Assembly (NCBI RefSeq): GCF_900172375.1
Contig: NZ_FWFS01000014.1
Location: 16,416 to 80,415, forward strand
Length of the DNA: 64,000 nucleotides
Direction of reading: 5' to 3'
Source of the DNA: Aquimixticola soesokkakensis
Lineage (GTDB): Bacteria; Pseudomonadota; Alphaproteobacteria; Rhodobacterales; Rhodobacteraceae
Every line of letters starts with the position of its first letter. Position 1 is the first letter of the stretch. The translations under genes were made by a program, and so were the position numbers. Of the stretch, positions 1 to 9,795 are shown piece by piece. The notes beneath the pieces were generated by a model. That model ran no database searches, had not been told where the DNA came from, and saw only the letters and a program-made list of their open reading frames with translations.

Positions 1-1206
1 CGCATTGCGGTCTTGCACATATTCCGGCCCAAGCCCGATCATCTGCATGCCAACCATAATTTTGGCAATCGGCGCGTTGCCATCAAAGCGCAGCGCATAG
101 GCACCGGTCAGATAGGTTTTGGCCGCGTCGAGTTCCTCTTGGGTGATCCCGGTTTGCGCCATCTCGGCCCATTCCTGACGCACCACCGCAAGCGCTTCGC
201 CCATTTTGTCATTGGCCGATGCGAATTGACCCAAGATCAGTTCGGAATAATCAGAGGGCAGCAAATAGGTGCCGATTCCATAGGTCAGACCCCGCTTTTC
301 GCGCACTTCGCTCATCAATCGCGCCTCGCGCCCCCCGCCGAAAATCTCGTTGACGATATAGGCAACCACGTAGTCGGGATCGTTGCGGCGGATGCCTTCA
401 TGGCCAAAAACGGCGATGCTTTGGGGGGTGTCAAAGGGCACAATCGTTGTGCCCCCCGCAAGCTGGTAGGTCGCGTGATCGGGCAAAGGCGCCCCCACTT
501 CGGGCAGGCCCGCAAAGAGACGATCCACCAGCGCGGACACTTCGGCGGCACTGATATCGCCCACCGCCGACACGTAAAGCCGGTCACGGGTCAAAATACG
601 GTCGCGCGTGGTGAACATGTCGTCGCGCGTCAACCCCTCGACCGACACCGGCGTTCCATCCAGCGACGTGGCATAGGGGTGACCGGCAAAGGCCAGCCGA
701 TCAAAGGTCTGGATGGCGATATCGCCCGGATCAGTCGCCTCGGAGGCTATGATGGATTGCACCTGCCCTTTGACGCGTTCCACAGCATCTTCGTCAAAAC
801 GGGTTTCCATCAGCGCAGTGCGCAACAGATCGACCGCTTGCGTGCGATTTTCCGTCAAAAACTTGGCCGAAATGGCAACGCCGTCATCATAGGCATCGAA
901 TTTATAGGAGGCCGCCAGCGCTTCGCGGGCCTTGGCAAAGCCCTGCGCATCCATGTCGCCCGCGCCCTCTTCGATGAGCGCCATCATCAGGTTGACCTCA
1001 CCGCGCTTGCCCGGACGGTCCAGCACCGCACCGCCCTTGAAGCGGATTTCGAGTGCGGTAAAGGGGATCGAATGCTCTTCGACCAGCCAGACGTTGATCC
1101 CGCCGGGCGTCTTGAGGGTCTGGATATCGACAGCCGCGCGCGCCGTCGGGGCGAATGCGACACAGGACAAAGCGCTGGCAACAACCAGCATCAAAACGCG
1201 GATCAT
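1..1206 (-). CDS. M16 family peptidase-like protein, non-catalytic partner (partial, C-terminus beyond window)
   Basis: The frame opens with an ATG at 1206 that overlaps the stop of the upstream M16 gene (ATGA) and stays open to the window edge, about 402 codons; the family is usually near 440 residues, so only a short C-terminus is missing. A signal peptide (hydrophobic, ending around ALSCVAFAPTARA) implies export to the periplasm. No HxxEH zinc motif is present, but the late R/Y motif region reads REARLMSEVREKRGLTYGIG, which is what the substrate-binding subunit of two-chain M16B proteases carries. It is therefore probably the structural partner of the catalytic subunit encoded just upstream. 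The physiological substrate is unknown. Confidence 0.88.
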   Translation of the reverse strand, partial: MIRVLMLVVASALSCVAFAPTARAAVDIQTLKTPGGINVWLVEEHSIPFTALEIRFKGGAVLDRPGKRGEVNLMMALIEEGAGDMDAQGFAKAREALAASYKFDAYDDGVAISAKFLTENRTQAVDLLRTALMETRFDEDAVERVKGQVQSIIASEATDPGDIAIQTFDRLAFAGHPYATSLDGTPVSVEGLTRDDMFTTRDRILTRDRLYVSAVGDISAAEVSALVDRLFAGLPEVGAPLPDHATYQLAGGTTIVPFDTPQSIAVFGHEGIRRNDPDYVVAYIVNEIFGGGREARLMSEVREKRGLTYGIGTYLLPSDYSELILGQFASANDKMGEALAVVRQEWAEMAQTGITQEELDAAKTYLTGAYALRFDGNAPIAKIMVGMQMIGLGPEYVQDRNA

Positions 1207-2597
1207 TGCATCGCCTCCCCGGTGACTTCGCTTGGTAGGGTGATCGGCCCGCGCGCAGCACCCGTTTCGGGATCGGGCAAAAGCCAGCCGTTAACGGCCT
1301 TGCGCTCGTCAAAAATCAGACGCGCGGCCTCCATCACCTGATCGGCGGTGGTGGCGTCCAGAATGTCGGGCCAAGCGGCGACATCGGCAAGCGTCAACCC
1401 GCTGGTCAATTCCGCCCCGTAGCGGCGCGCAACCGATTGAATGTCGTCTTCCTCGTAGATCCGCGCCGCGCGCATCTGCATCTTGAGGCGGGCAAAATCC
1501 TCGTCATTGATGCCCTCAGCGAGGAACTCGGCGATCGCGGCGTCGAGCGCCGCTTCGGCCTCTGCTTGGGATGTGCCCGGCGTGGGCATCATCACCAAGC
1601 CAAAGGTCGAAGGATCAAGCGCCACATCGTCGTAAAACGCCGATGCGTAAATTGCCACGCGGTCGCGAAATTGCAGTTTTGATCCCAGTACCGACGTTGC
1701 CCCTTCGCCGCCCAAAAGCGATGCCAGCAAGGCCAACGCCGCAGGTGTTTCCTGCGCGCCGGGATTTCGTTCGGGCGCAAGGTAGGTGCGGATCAGATAG
1801 GGCTGTGACACGCGCGGATCGGAAAATTCCAACCGCCGTTCGGACAATTGCGGCGGCTCGGAAGGGCGCACACGTTCGGCAAGCCCTTCGGTCGGGGCAA
1901 GCGGGCCGAAATGTTCTTCGGCCAGCGCTTTGACATCCTCGGGCCGCACGTCCCCCGCCACGATCAAAATCGCATTATTGGGCGCGTAGTATTTGGCGTA
2001 AAAATCAAAGGCATCATCGCGGCTGAGGGCTTCGACCTCATGGCGCCAGCCGATGATCGGGATGCCATAGGGGTGATTGAGGTACTGCGCCGCGCTGCGC
2101 TGCTCGGAAAACAAGGCCCCCGGATCGCTATCGGTGCGCTGGTTGCGTTCCTCCAGAACCACCTCGCGTTCGGTGGCAACATCCTCTTGGCTCATTTGCA
2201 AATCGCGCATCCGGTCGGCTTCCATCTCGATCATGATGGGCAAACGGTCTGCGGCGACACGTTGGAAATAAGCGGTGTAGTCCCATGAGGTAAAGGCATT
2301 ATCCGAACCGCCGTTTTGCGTCACGGTCGCCGATAATTCCCCCGCCGCCAGATCATCGGTCCCTTTGAACATCAGATGTTCAAGGAAATGCGCGATGCCG
2401 GATTTCCCCCAGGGCTCGTCAGCGGCTCCGACTTTGTACCAGACCATATTGACGACGACAGGGGCGCGATGATCCTCAAGGACGACCACCTCCATCCCGT
2501 TCTCAAGCGTGAAGGTCGTGGGCGTGGCCGCCTGCGCTGCAGAGAGCGAAAGTCCGGCGGACAGAACGAGCGAAGCAAGGCGTGTGAGGGTGCGCAT
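1203..2597 (-). CDS. M16 family zinc metallopeptidase, catalytic subunit
   Basis: This 464-residue exported protein has a signal peptide (residues 1-24, ending SLSAAQA) and the inverted zinc motif HFLEH at residues 70-74, followed by GTDDLAAGELSATV, with the downstream EMEADRM glutamate that completes HxxEH-x76-E. It is the active chain of a pitrilysin/processing-peptidase-like dimer with the downstream gene, with which it overlaps by 4 nt. I chose the ATG at 2597 because the signal peptide begins there; an ATG seven codons earlier adds only a polar stub. It follows the DUF3035 lipoprotein gene after 121 nt. The role (turnover of periplasmic peptides or proteins) is inferred from the family. 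Confidence 0.9.
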   Translation of the reverse strand: MRTLTRLASLVLSAGLSLSAAQAATPTTFTLENGMEVVVLEDHRAPVVVNMVWYKVGAADEPWGKSGIAHFLEHLMFKGTDDLAAGELSATVTQNGGSDNAFTSWDYTAYFQRVAADRLPIMIEMEADRMRDLQMSQEDVATEREVVLEERNQRTDSDPGALFSEQRSAAQYLNHPYGIPIIGWRHEVEALSRDDAFDFYAKYYAPNNAILIVAGDVRPEDVKALAEEHFGPLAPTEGLAERVRPSEPPQLSERRLEFSDPRVSQPYLIRTYLAPERNPGAQETPAALALLASLLGGEGATSVLGSKLQFRDRVAIYASAFYDDVALDPSTFGLVMMPTPGTSQAEAEAALDAAIAEFLAEGINDEDFARLKMQMRAARIYEEDDIQSVARRYGAELTSGLTLADVAAWPDILDATTADQVMEAARLIFDERKAVNGWLLPDPETGAARGPITLPSEVTGEAMQ

Positions 2598-2718
2598 GGG
2601 AGTCCTGTCTAATTCCAATGCACAACTCTTACCCTATGTGCGCACAGTGGCAACATCGGGTCGCACCGCACCGACATCAAAGTGATCGGGCGTGACAGGC
2701 GAACGGGCCGGATCGGCC

Positions 2719-3222
2719 CTAGCGCGCGGGCGCCATCGGGGTGACGATGCCAAGCGCAGCAAGCCGTTCGCTTTCGTCCCAAGGATTGATCCCGTAGCGG
2801 CGATAGGCTTTTTCATATTGGTTGCGGGCAATCATCCGGCTGATGAAATTGCCATCGTGAAACCGGCGAAACCGCAGGTCCGCTGCTGCCAATTCGGCAC
2901 GGATCGACGGGGTTATGCCATAGCGTCCGGTCTGCGCCAGCAGCGCCCCGTTGCCTGTCACCGGCGCTCCCCGACCGCCCAGGGCCGCGATCGCGTCGGC
3001 TTTGGGTGTCTGGTCCGCGCGGTTCGACCCACCCGGTGTCGGGACGGGCAAAGCAGCGTAATTGGCGGGTTCTTCCAATGGTTTGAACGGCACAATCGCG
3101 AAAGCATCCGGCCCCGCACTGCGCGTGGTCAGGTCCAGTTTCGGATCACCGGCACAGCCCGCAACGACGAGCAAAGCAGCGCACAGCACAAAAGACGTAG
3201 ATTTTACACCTACTGACATCAA
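2719..3222 (-). CDS. DUF3035 domain lipoprotein (possible BAM-complex accessory, BamF-type)
   Basis: This 167-residue protein has a lipoprotein signal peptide with lipobox VAGCAG (Cys23). The short mature part begins with a proline-rich stretch (PFKPLEEPANYAALPVPTPG) typical of alphaproteobacterial DUF3035 proteins, some of which are named BamF by automatic annotation. It probably sits at the outer membrane. The gene lies between lspA, whose product would mature it, and the M16 peptidase pair, all on the same strand. The C-terminal part (QYEKAYRRYGINPWDESERL) is polar and has no catalytic motif. Membership of DUF3035 is recognised by pattern; a role in outer-membrane protein assembly is inference. 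Confidence 0.75.
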   Translation of the reverse strand: MMSVGVKSTSFVLCAALLVVAGCAGDPKLDLTTRSAGPDAFAIVPFKPLEEPANYAALPVPTPGGSNRADQTPKADAIAALGGRGAPVTGNGALLAQTGRYGITPSIRAELAAADLRFRRFHDGNFISRMIARNQYEKAYRRYGINPWDESERLAALGIVTPMAPAR

Positions 3223-3277
3223 CGTAACCCCCCAAGGTTTGTCTTGTCGTTCGGTTTACCGGATTGCGCGGGTAACG

Positions 3278-3793
3278 TCACGCACGGTTTTCAGGACGTG
3301 GCGGCTTGGCGCTGTCACCGCCGGATTTTCCGTTCGCGCCCGGCGCAAAGAGGATCAACCCCAAAGCCCCCGCAAAGATCGCGATATCGGCCACGTTAAA
3401 GCTGTAGGGATTGCGAAACCCGCAGCAGGAGGTGTTCAGAAAATCGGCCACCGCGCCATAGAGCAGGCGGTCGATCACATTGCCAAGCGCCCCCCCGACC
3501 AGAAAACCCGCGGCAATATGGGCAAACCTGCCCATTTTCTCGCGCCGCACCCAGAGCAACACCCAGATCGAAATCGCAAGCGCCAACAGGATCAAGATCC
3601 AGCGGGTGAGGTCTTGTTGGCCCGAAAACAGGCCAAAGTTGATGCCGGTGTTCCACGCCATGCGAAACACCAGAACGGGGGGAAGCACGTCGATCTCCCC
3701 CACCGAGGCCAAATTCATGCCATGCACCACGACCACTTTGGTCAGCTGGTCGAAGAAAAACACAACGAAAGCAGTCAAAGCCGTCAGGCGCAT
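3278..3793 (-). CDS. lspA: Lipoprotein signal peptidase (signal peptidase II)
   Basis: This 171-residue inner-membrane aspartyl protease cleaves the signal peptide of diacylglyceryl-prolipoproteins. Four hydrophobic segments are visible, plus the family signatures FDQLTK (residues 14-19), NTGINFGLFS (48-57), GNVIDRLLYGAVADF (104-118) and FNVAD (132-136). Asp117 and Asp136 correspond to the catalytic dyad. The ATG at 3793 is preferred: upstream in-frame codons give an Arg/Cys-rich tail with no homologous character. The C-terminal 20 residues are a polar, proline-rich extension. The gene is 11 nt downstream of purH and 55 nt upstream of a lipoprotein gene. Confidence 0.96.
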   Translation of the reverse strand: MRLTALTAFVVFFFDQLTKVVVVHGMNLASVGEIDVLPPVLVFRMAWNTGINFGLFSGQQDLTRWILILLALAISIWVLLWVRREKMGRFAHIAAGFLVGGALGNVIDRLLYGAVADFLNTSCCGFRNPYSFNVADIAIFAGALGLILFAPGANGKSGGDSAKPPRPENRA

Positions 3794-3804
3794 GGGATCA
3801 TTCC

Positions 3805-5394
3805 TTAGTGGCGGAAGTGGCGCATGCCGGTGAACACCATCGCCAAACCCGCAGCATCCGCGGCATCGATCACCTCCTGATCGCGCATGGATCCGCCCGG
3901 CTGGATCACGCAAGTGGCGCCTGCCGCGGCCGCTTCAAGCAGACCATCCGCAAAGGGGAAGAACGCATCCGAAGCGACAGCCGACCCGATGGTCAGCGGC
4001 TGGGGCAGGCCCATGGCCTCGGCCATACGTTCGGCCTTTTTCGCGGCGATCAGCGCGCTGTCAATGCGGCTCATCTGGCCTGCGCCCACGCCCACGGTGG
4101 CCTGATCCTTGACATACACAATGGCGTTGGATTTGACGTGTTTGGCCACTTTCCACGCAAACAGCATGTCTTTCATCTGCTCGGGCGTGGGGGCTTTTTT
4201 CGTCACAACCTTGAGATCATCAAGACTGATGAAGCCCGCGTCCTTGTCCTGCACCAACAGGCCGCCCGCCACCTGACGCACGGTCAGCGACTTGGCCAGC
4301 ACATCGGGCAAACCATCGGTGGTAAGCAGGCGCAGGTTCTTTTTCTTGGCGAAAATCGCGCGCGCCTCCTCCGATGCGCCGGGGGCGATGACGACTTCGG
4401 TGAAAATACCCGCCATTTCTTCGGCGGTTTCAGCGTCCAGCGGACGGTTCAGCGCCACAATCCCGCCAAAGGCCGACGTCCGGTCGCAATCGAAGGCCGA
4501 TTTATAGGCCTCCAGCAGGGTCGCGCCCTTGGCGACACCGCAGGGGTTTGCGTGCTTGATGATGGCAACCGCCGCCGTTTCGGCAGGATCGAATTCCGCC
4601 ACCAGTTCAAAGGCCGCATCGGTGTCGTTGATGTTGTTGTAGGACAGCTCCTTGCCCTGATGCTGCGTGGCAGTGGCCACACCGGGGCGCTTGGACCCAT
4701 CGGTGTAAAAAGCCGCCGACTGGTGGGGGTTCTCGCCATAGCGCAGGGTTTGGGCCAGCTCGCCCGCAAAGGCACGGCGGCGCGGCGCGGCCTCGCCGAT
4801 GGCCGCCGCCATCCAGTTGGACACAGCCGCGTCGTAAGCGGCTGTGCGCGCATAGGCAGTCTGGGCAAATTTCTGACGGAACGCATAGGAGGTCTGGCCA
4901 TCATTGGCGTCGAGTTCGCCAAGCAGGGCTGCGTAATCCTCGACATCGACCACAGTGGTGACAAACCCGTGATTCTTGGCCGCAGCGCGGATCATCGCGG
5001 GGCCACCGATGTCGATATTCTCGATCATGTCGTCGTAATCGGCACCGCGCGCCAGCGCCGCTTCGAACGGGTAGAGATTTACCACCAGCAAGTCGATGCC
5101 GCCGATGCCGTGATCTTCCATCGCCTGCGTGTGCTCGGCGTTGTCACGCAGCGCCAGAAGGCCGCCGTGCACTTTGGGGTGCAGCGTTTTCACACGCCCG
5201 TCCATCATTTCGGGAAAGCCGGTCACATCGGCCACATCCTTGACGGTCAGGCCCGCCTCGCGCAGCGCCTTGGCAGAGCCGCCAGTGGACAGCAACTCGA
5301 CACCACGCGCGGCCAGCGCTTGGCCCAGCTCGATCATGCCGGTTTTATCGGATACGGAAATCAGCGCGCGGCGCACAGGATAGAGGTCAGTCAT
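3805..5394 (-). CDS. purH: Bifunctional AICAR formyltransferase / IMP cyclohydrolase
   Basis: This 529-residue cytoplasmic enzyme performs the last two steps of de novo purine synthesis: formylation of AICAR by 10-formyl-THF, then ring closure to IMP. The N-terminal MGS-like cyclohydrolase domain shows [15 protein letters not shown] and [15 protein letters not shown]. The C-terminal transformylase domain shows [14 protein letters not shown], the Lys-His of [11 protein letters not shown], and [10 protein letters not shown] near the end. Full length matches the family. It sits 21 nt downstream of the heparinase-like gene and 11 nt upstream of lspA, so it is probably co-transcribed with both. 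Confidence 0.97.
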   Translation of the reverse strand: MTDLYPVRRALISVSDKTGMIELGQALAARGVELLSTGGSAKALREAGLTVKDVADVTGFPEMMDGRVKTLHPKVHGGLLALRDNAEHTQAMEDHGIGGIDLLVVNLYPFEAALARGADYDDMIENIDIGGPAMIRAAAKNHGFVTTVVDVEDYAALLGELDANDGQTSYAFRQKFAQTAYARTAAYDAAVSNWMAAAIGEAAPRRRAFAGELAQTLRYGENPHQSAAFYTDGSKRPGVATATQHQGKELSYNNINDTDAAFELVAEFDPAETAAVAIIKHANPCGVAKGATLLEAYKSAFDCDRTSAFGGIVALNRPLDAETAEEMAGIFTEVVIAPGASEEARAIFAKKKNLRLLTTDGLPDVLAKSLTVRQVAGGLLVQDKDAGFISLDDLKVVTKKAPTPEQMKDMLFAWKVAKHVKSNAIVYVKDQATVGVGAGQMSRIDSALIAAKKAERMAEAMGLPQPLTIGSAVASDAFFPFADGLLEAAAAGATCVIQPGGSMRDQEVIDAADAAGLAMVFTGMRHFRH

Positions 5395-5415
5395 CAGGGG
5401 TCCCCGAGGGTAAGG

Positions 5416-7173
5416 TCAGTCCGGTGTCGCGCTGTCGTCCATTTCAAAGTCGCGCAGAGCCGTGGGCGTCTCTGTGGCCTTCGCCAATGTCCAGCGGACG
5501 CGCGTCGCATAATCCATTGCGACCGCAGAGAGAACCACTTGTTTTGTCGCACGGGGCTTTAATCGGCCTTTTTCGAGGTAAACCGACCGTTGCAGGCTTA
5601 ATTTTGCCCGACCATCGTGACGAAACACCCAGATTTCGCCAGACTTGAGCGCCATCGACACGGCGGTGTCGCCCATGTCCAGCGTCGCCTCGACATCGGG
5701 ATGCAGATGGAAGCGGACGTGGAACGGGATGCCTTGCAGCGTGCTTCGATCCATCGCCGCGTCGAAAATCCGCTCGTCTGTGTTGGTGATCGTCGCAAGC
5801 GTATCCTCGCCCACAATCCCGCGCCCGTCCCCCGAGAGATCGAGCTGGCGGATATGGGTCAGCCCGTGGGTCGGCAGATAGCCGTTGTGCCCGCCAACAA
5901 ACCCCGCACCCTCCTCCGAGCGATGCGCCTCGACGCGCACGTCATCGGGAACATCGACCAGCAATTCACGCTCATGTCCGCCGATGTTGCGACGCGGCCC
6001 CAGACGCGACGACGAAAACCCCTCGATCCCCAGCGTGGAATGGGACGGGGTCGCGCGGCCCGCACGTCGCCATTCCTCGCCAAAATGCACCCCCGAGCCG
6101 CAGCTGACGATCACCGGTCGCCGCCCGGAGGTCATTTCGAAAGCCAGAGTCGAGGCATGGGCATTGTAGCTCGCGTCAAGAGGCGGCGGCGAGGCGGCAT
6201 CCACAATCACCGTGGTGCGCCCTGCCGACAGGCGCAGATAGCCCATCGACAACGCGCCGTGATCCTTGGGTTTTACACCTGCATTGGCCAGCGCATGATC
6301 CAGCCGTCCGTCCATGCCCCGCCCGCCACCGTGAAACCGCGCAAGCCCGCCGTCGGCATGGCGCAAGGCCCGCAACGCCGGTGCAATGCGCGCAATCGCG
6401 GCCAGAATGTCGGGATCGGCAATGCGCCCCGCTTCCGACAGCGCCATGGTGACCCAGTTGAGCAGGGTGAACACCTCCAGCAACTCCTCGGGGTTGCGGG
6501 TCGGCAAGCCGCCCGCACCGTCGATTTGCGTCGCGCAGTCAACGGCCAGCGCCTTGATCGCGGAAGCGATGTGTTTTTCCATGCCGCGCAGCGCAAGCCC
6601 TGCGTAGATCAGCCCCGCCAAGGCCTCAAAACGCGGCAAGCCGCTTGACGCGACGCGCCACCGGCGGCTGAGAAACAGCGTCTGCTGTGCAAGCGTGCGG
6701 TAAAACGCATCCGAGGTCTCGCTCGACTGCCCCGACAGGAAAAACAGCGCATGGTTGATCCAGCGGATCAGACGGCGACCGGTAAGATCGGGCGTCCAGC
6801 CCACACCTTTGCCGGTCGCAAACCGTTCCATCCACTGGCGCATCCAGTCCTGCGCGCGCGCCTGCGCTGCCATGTCCCCGACCGCCGCCAGATCGTCGAG
6901 CCACGAAAACCCGTGCAACTCTTCGTCAAATCCCGGCCCCGGAGCACCAAGATCCCAGATCGACGTCTTGGGCGCTTCGACCAGATATCCGGCAAAGAGG
7001 AAATTGCCCGCGATCAACTGACGCCCGCGGGCAAAGGAGCCGATGGTTTTGGGTTCGGGTTGGGACTGGAATCCCGTTGCAGGGCGCGTCAAAGACGCCC
7101 GCCACGCATGAAACCGGTTCATGCGGCGTGTCTTTCGAGCACTCCAGCTATTGTCTTGCAACACGGAAGACAT
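5416..7173 (-). CDS. Heparinase II/III family protein
   Basis: This large protein (585 residues from the ATG at 7173) has an N-terminal (alpha/alpha) toroid-like region followed by a C-terminal beta-sheet lyase domain (HNGYLPTHGLTHIRQLDLSG). The segment GSFARGRQLIAGNFLFAGYL is characteristic of the alphaproteobacterial heparinase II/III-like family. No signal peptide is evident. The family members are polysaccharide lyases acting on uronic-acid polymers, but these rsmB/purH-linked versions have no proven substrate. Start choice: 7173 has AGGA about 10 nt upstream; in-frame ATGs at 7260, 7218 and 7122 are alternatives. It lies between rsmB and purH on the same strand. Confidence 0.85.
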   Translation of the reverse strand: MSSVLQDNSWSARKTRRMNRFHAWRASLTRPATGFQSQPEPKTIGSFARGRQLIAGNFLFAGYLVEAPKTSIWDLGAPGPGFDEELHGFSWLDDLAAVGDMAAQARAQDWMRQWMERFATGKGVGWTPDLTGRRLIRWINHALFFLSGQSSETSDAFYRTLAQQTLFLSRRWRVASSGLPRFEALAGLIYAGLALRGMEKHIASAIKALAVDCATQIDGAGGLPTRNPEELLEVFTLLNWVTMALSEAGRIADPDILAAIARIAPALRALRHADGGLARFHGGGRGMDGRLDHALANAGVKPKDHGALSMGYLRLSAGRTTVIVDAASPPPLDASYNAHASTLAFEMTSGRRPVIVSCGSGVHFGEEWRRAGRATPSHSTLGIEGFSSSRLGPRRNIGGHERELLVDVPDDVRVEAHRSEEGAGFVGGHNGYLPTHGLTHIRQLDLSGDGRGIVGEDTLATITNTDERIFDAAMDRSTLQGIPFHVRFHLHPDVEATLDMGDTAVSMALKSGEIWVFRHDGRAKLSLQRSVYLEKGRLKPRATKQVVLSAVAMDYATRVRWTLAKATETPTALRDFEMDDSATPD

Positions 7174-7291
7174 CGGGAAACGATCCTGCCTGATTTCACT
7201 GCGACCGGTCTTTGCGACCATGTTTTGCCGCAGCATAGGCCGCGCGACCCCGACTGTCATGCCGCAAAATCATCCACCGGGCCGCTTGTGC

Positions 7292-8587
7292 TCAATCGCG
7301 GCGCAAAACCGTGATGAAGAAACCGTCAAGACCGCCCAGATCGGGCCAGTAATCAGGCCGTGTCCGAAGCCCCTCCGGCCCGATCCACGCCGGATCAACC
7401 CCCGCAACCTCAAGCGCCTCCAGATCGACCCGCAGCCCCGCGTGGCGCGCCAAAGCGTCGCGCACCTGTTCCTCGCCCTCGTCGATCAGCAGGCTACAGG
7501 TGCAAAACACCAACCGGCCTTCGGGCTTTAGCAGGCCCAGCGCACGGTCGATCAGATGCTCTTGCAACTCGAACAGGCCGGGGAAATCTTCGCCATCCTT
7601 GGCATGGGGCAAATCGGGGTGACGCCGGATCGTGCCGGTCGCGGTACAGGGCGCATCCAGCAAAATTGCGTCGAATTTCTCGGCCTCGCCGTCGTATTCC
7701 AGCGCATCGCAAACAACCACCTTGGCGGGCAGTTTGACCCGCGCAAGGTTTTCGCGCACCCGCGCCATGCGGCCCTCGGAAATATCCAGCGACGTTACCT
7801 GCGCCCCCATCGCCGCCAGTTGCAGCGTCTTGCCACCGGGCGCGGCACACATGTCAAGCACCCGCGCGCCTTTCGCAGGGGCCAGAATTTTCGCGGGCAA
7901 GGCCGCGGCCGCATCCTGCACCCACCACTCCCCCGCCTCGAAGCCCTCAAGCGCCGTGACCTGCGCCACATCATGCAACCGCACCGATCCCGTCGCCAAA
8001 AGCGTGCCGCCCAACCGCTCGGCAAGCAGCGCCGCATCGCCGCGCGCCGACAGGTCCAGCGGTGCGCCTTTGGCATGGGCCGCTTCCATCAGCGCCACGC
8101 TGGCTTTGCCAAAATCCGCAACCAGCACTTTGCGCAACCATTTGGGCAACATTGGCGCGGGCAGACCGGCCCATTTATCACGGCTTTCGGCCACTTTGCG
8201 CAGCACGGCGTTTACCAGACCGGAGAAATGGCTGGACTTGGGGCGTTCGCGCATCAACGCGACAGAGGAATTCACCACACCATGCGCGGCCTCACCCGTT
8301 TCGCACAATTCGAACACGCCAAGGCGCAGCGCGTTCATCACATGCGGCGCGGGCAGCTTGGCCAAATGGGGGCCCAACATCCGGTCACAGCGGTCCAGCA
8401 CCCGCAAACACCCCACCGCAAGGCGCTGGGCGCGGGCACGATCACCCGGATCAAGGCGCTCGGTCTTGGCGGCAAGCACTTCGGAAAGCTGGCGCTTTTC
8501 GATCAGAACGGCATCCAGCAGCGCAAGGGCGGCACGGCGAGCGTCCAGCGCGGGGTCTTTGGCGGTTTTGTCAGGTCTTGTTCCCAT
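7292..8587 (-). CDS. rsmB: 16S rRNA (cytosine-C5) methyltransferase, RsmB/NOP2 family
   Basis: This 431-residue protein has an N-terminal NusB-like RNA-binding domain (about residues 15-140, with RLAVGCLRVLDRCDRML) and a C-terminal SAM-dependent methyltransferase domain. SAM-binding motif: VLDMCAAPGGKT. Motif IV: LDAPCTATGTIRRHPD. The second catalytic cysteine lies in FCTCSLL. These two cysteines are the RNA m5C signature. The target expected from the family is C967 of 16S rRNA. The ATG at 8587 was chosen because the NusB-like domain begins shortly after it; the longer frame adds a Cys/Phe-rich non-homologous leader. It is divergent from the small DUF1674 gene. Confidence 0.93.
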   Translation of the reverse strand: MGTRPDKTAKDPALDARRAALALLDAVLIEKRQLSEVLAAKTERLDPGDRARAQRLAVGCLRVLDRCDRMLGPHLAKLPAPHVMNALRLGVFELCETGEAAHGVVNSSVALMRERPKSSHFSGLVNAVLRKVAESRDKWAGLPAPMLPKWLRKVLVADFGKASVALMEAAHAKGAPLDLSARGDAALLAERLGGTLLATGSVRLHDVAQVTALEGFEAGEWWVQDAAAALPAKILAPAKGARVLDMCAAPGGKTLQLAAMGAQVTSLDISEGRMARVRENLARVKLPAKVVVCDALEYDGEAEKFDAILLDAPCTATGTIRRHPDLPHAKDGEDFPGLFELQEHLIDRALGLLKPEGRLVFCTCSLLIDEGEEQVRDALARHAGLRVDLEALEVAGVDPAWIGPEGLRTRPDYWPDLGGLDGFFITVLRRD

Positions 8588-8644
8588 GACATAGCGGCGT
8601 ATATCAGGAATGGTCCCGCGCCAAGAGTGACATGAGGAAGAACC

Positions 8645-8824
8645 ATGACAGAACGCGATATCAGCCACCTGCCCCCCGCCGCGCAACGCGCCCTCGCCGA
8701 AGCGGCAGAACGCAAGCGCACAGCGGAAAAGACCGAGATGCCGCTCGAACTGGGCGGGCGCGAAGGCCCCGAACCCGTGCGTTTCGGCGATTGGGAAAAG
8801 AAAGGCATCGCCATCGATTTCTGA
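8645..8824 (+). CDS. DUF1674 / SDHAF4-type succinate dehydrogenase assembly factor (59 aa)
   Basis: This 59-codon gene starts at an ATG (8645) preceded by a strong GAGGAAG ribosome site six nt upstream. The C-terminus VRFGDWEKKGIAIDF is the diagnostic DUF1674 motif shared with mitochondrial Sdh8/SDHAF4, which binds the flavinylated SdhA subunit during complex II assembly. The rest is charged and Ala/Glu-rich. It is divergent from rsmB (57 nt apart), which fits placement in other alphaproteobacteria. The function in bacteria is inferred from the eukaryotic homologue. Its small size makes it easy to miss. Confidence 0.9.
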   Translation: MTERDISHLPPAAQRALAEAAERKRTAEKTEMPLELGGREGPEPVRFGDWEKKGIAIDF

Positions 8825-8866
8825 TGGCACTGCCCTGATCGTTTAAAAAGCGGTCACCAGCGGGGG

Positions 8867-9682
8867 CTAGTCGGCCAATCCCAGCACATCGAGCATGTCG
8901 TATTCGCCCGGCGCGCGGCCCTGCCCCCAAATCGCCGCCCGCACAGCGCCTTTGGCAAAAAGCGAGCGGTCCGAAGCGACATGGCGCAGGATGATACGCT
9001 CGCCCTCGCCCGCAAACAGCACATCGTGTTCGCCGATGATGTCACCGCCGCGAATGGCGCTAAAGCCGATATCGCCCTGCTGGCGCGCGCTGGTGATGCC
9101 ATCGCGCCCCGAATCACGCACATCCGCCAGTTTGACACCGCGCCCCTGTGCCGCAGCCTCGCCCAGCATCAGCGCCGTGCCCGAGGGCGCATCCACCTTG
9201 CGGTTGTGATGCGCTTCGATAATTTCAATGTCGTAATCGACGTCGAGGGCCGCTGCGACCATCCTGGTCAATTTGGTCAAAAGGTTCACGCCCAAGGACA
9301 TGTTGCCCGCCCGGATGATCGTCGCATGGCGTCCCGCCGCCGTCAGCTTGGCAAGCTCGGCCTCATCCATGCCCGTCGTCCCGATCACATGCACGATGCG
9401 CGCCTGAGCGGCCAGAGCGGCAAATTCGACCGTGGCGCTGGGCGCGGTAAAATCAATGACGGCATCGGCACTTGCAAAGGCTTCAAGGGCATCGTCGCTG
9501 ACCATAACGCCCAGCGCGCCGCCGCCCATGCACAGGCCCGCATCGCGGCCGATCCAGTCATGCCCGCTACGTTCGATCGCGCCCACAAGGGTGCATTTGT
9601 CCGAGGCGCTCACGGTCTTCATCAACATCTGGCCCATGCGGCCCGAAGCCCCCGTCACCACGATTTTCGGCAAGTCGCCCAT
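8867..9682 (-). CDS. dapB: 4-hydroxy-tetrahydrodipicolinate reductase
   Basis: This 271-residue enzyme of the lysine/diaminopimelate pathway reduces 4-hydroxy-tetrahydrodipicolinate with NAD(P)H, supplying meso-DAP for peptidoglycan. The dinucleotide-binding motif is VTGASGRMG near the N-terminus. The catalytic and substrate-binding motif is [17 protein letters not shown], and [13 protein letters not shown] follows. The ATG at 9682 is selected because GAGG sits nine nt upstream; an ATG three codons earlier directly abuts that GAGG. It is divergent from rbfA, with about 113 nt between the starts. Confidence 0.96.
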   Translation of the reverse strand: MGDLPKIVVTGASGRMGQMLMKTVSASDKCTLVGAIERSGHDWIGRDAGLCMGGGALGVMVSDDALEAFASADAVIDFTAPSATVEFAALAAQARIVHVIGTTGMDEAELAKLTAAGRHATIIRAGNMSLGVNLLTKLTRMVAAALDVDYDIEIIEAHHNRKVDAPSGTALMLGEAAAQGRGVKLADVRDSGRDGITSARQQGDIGFSAIRGGDIIGEHDVLFAGEGERIILRHVASDRSLFAKGAVRAAIWGQGRAPGEYDMLDVLGLAD

Positions 9683-9795
9683 CTGCGTCATCCTCTTTCT
9701 CTGTTGTGCCGTTCTTAGCCGCCCGCAAGCCCCCTTGCAAAGCCCCGCTTGCATGGTGCTTGCATGGCGCGGGCAAGAGCACTATTTCGCAGGGC

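Noticed and set aside
2598..2718. GGGCC-GATCC-GGCCC hairpin between the DUF3035 and M16 genes as a terminator
   Set aside because: The stem is short and no T run follows on the minus strand, so it does not qualify.
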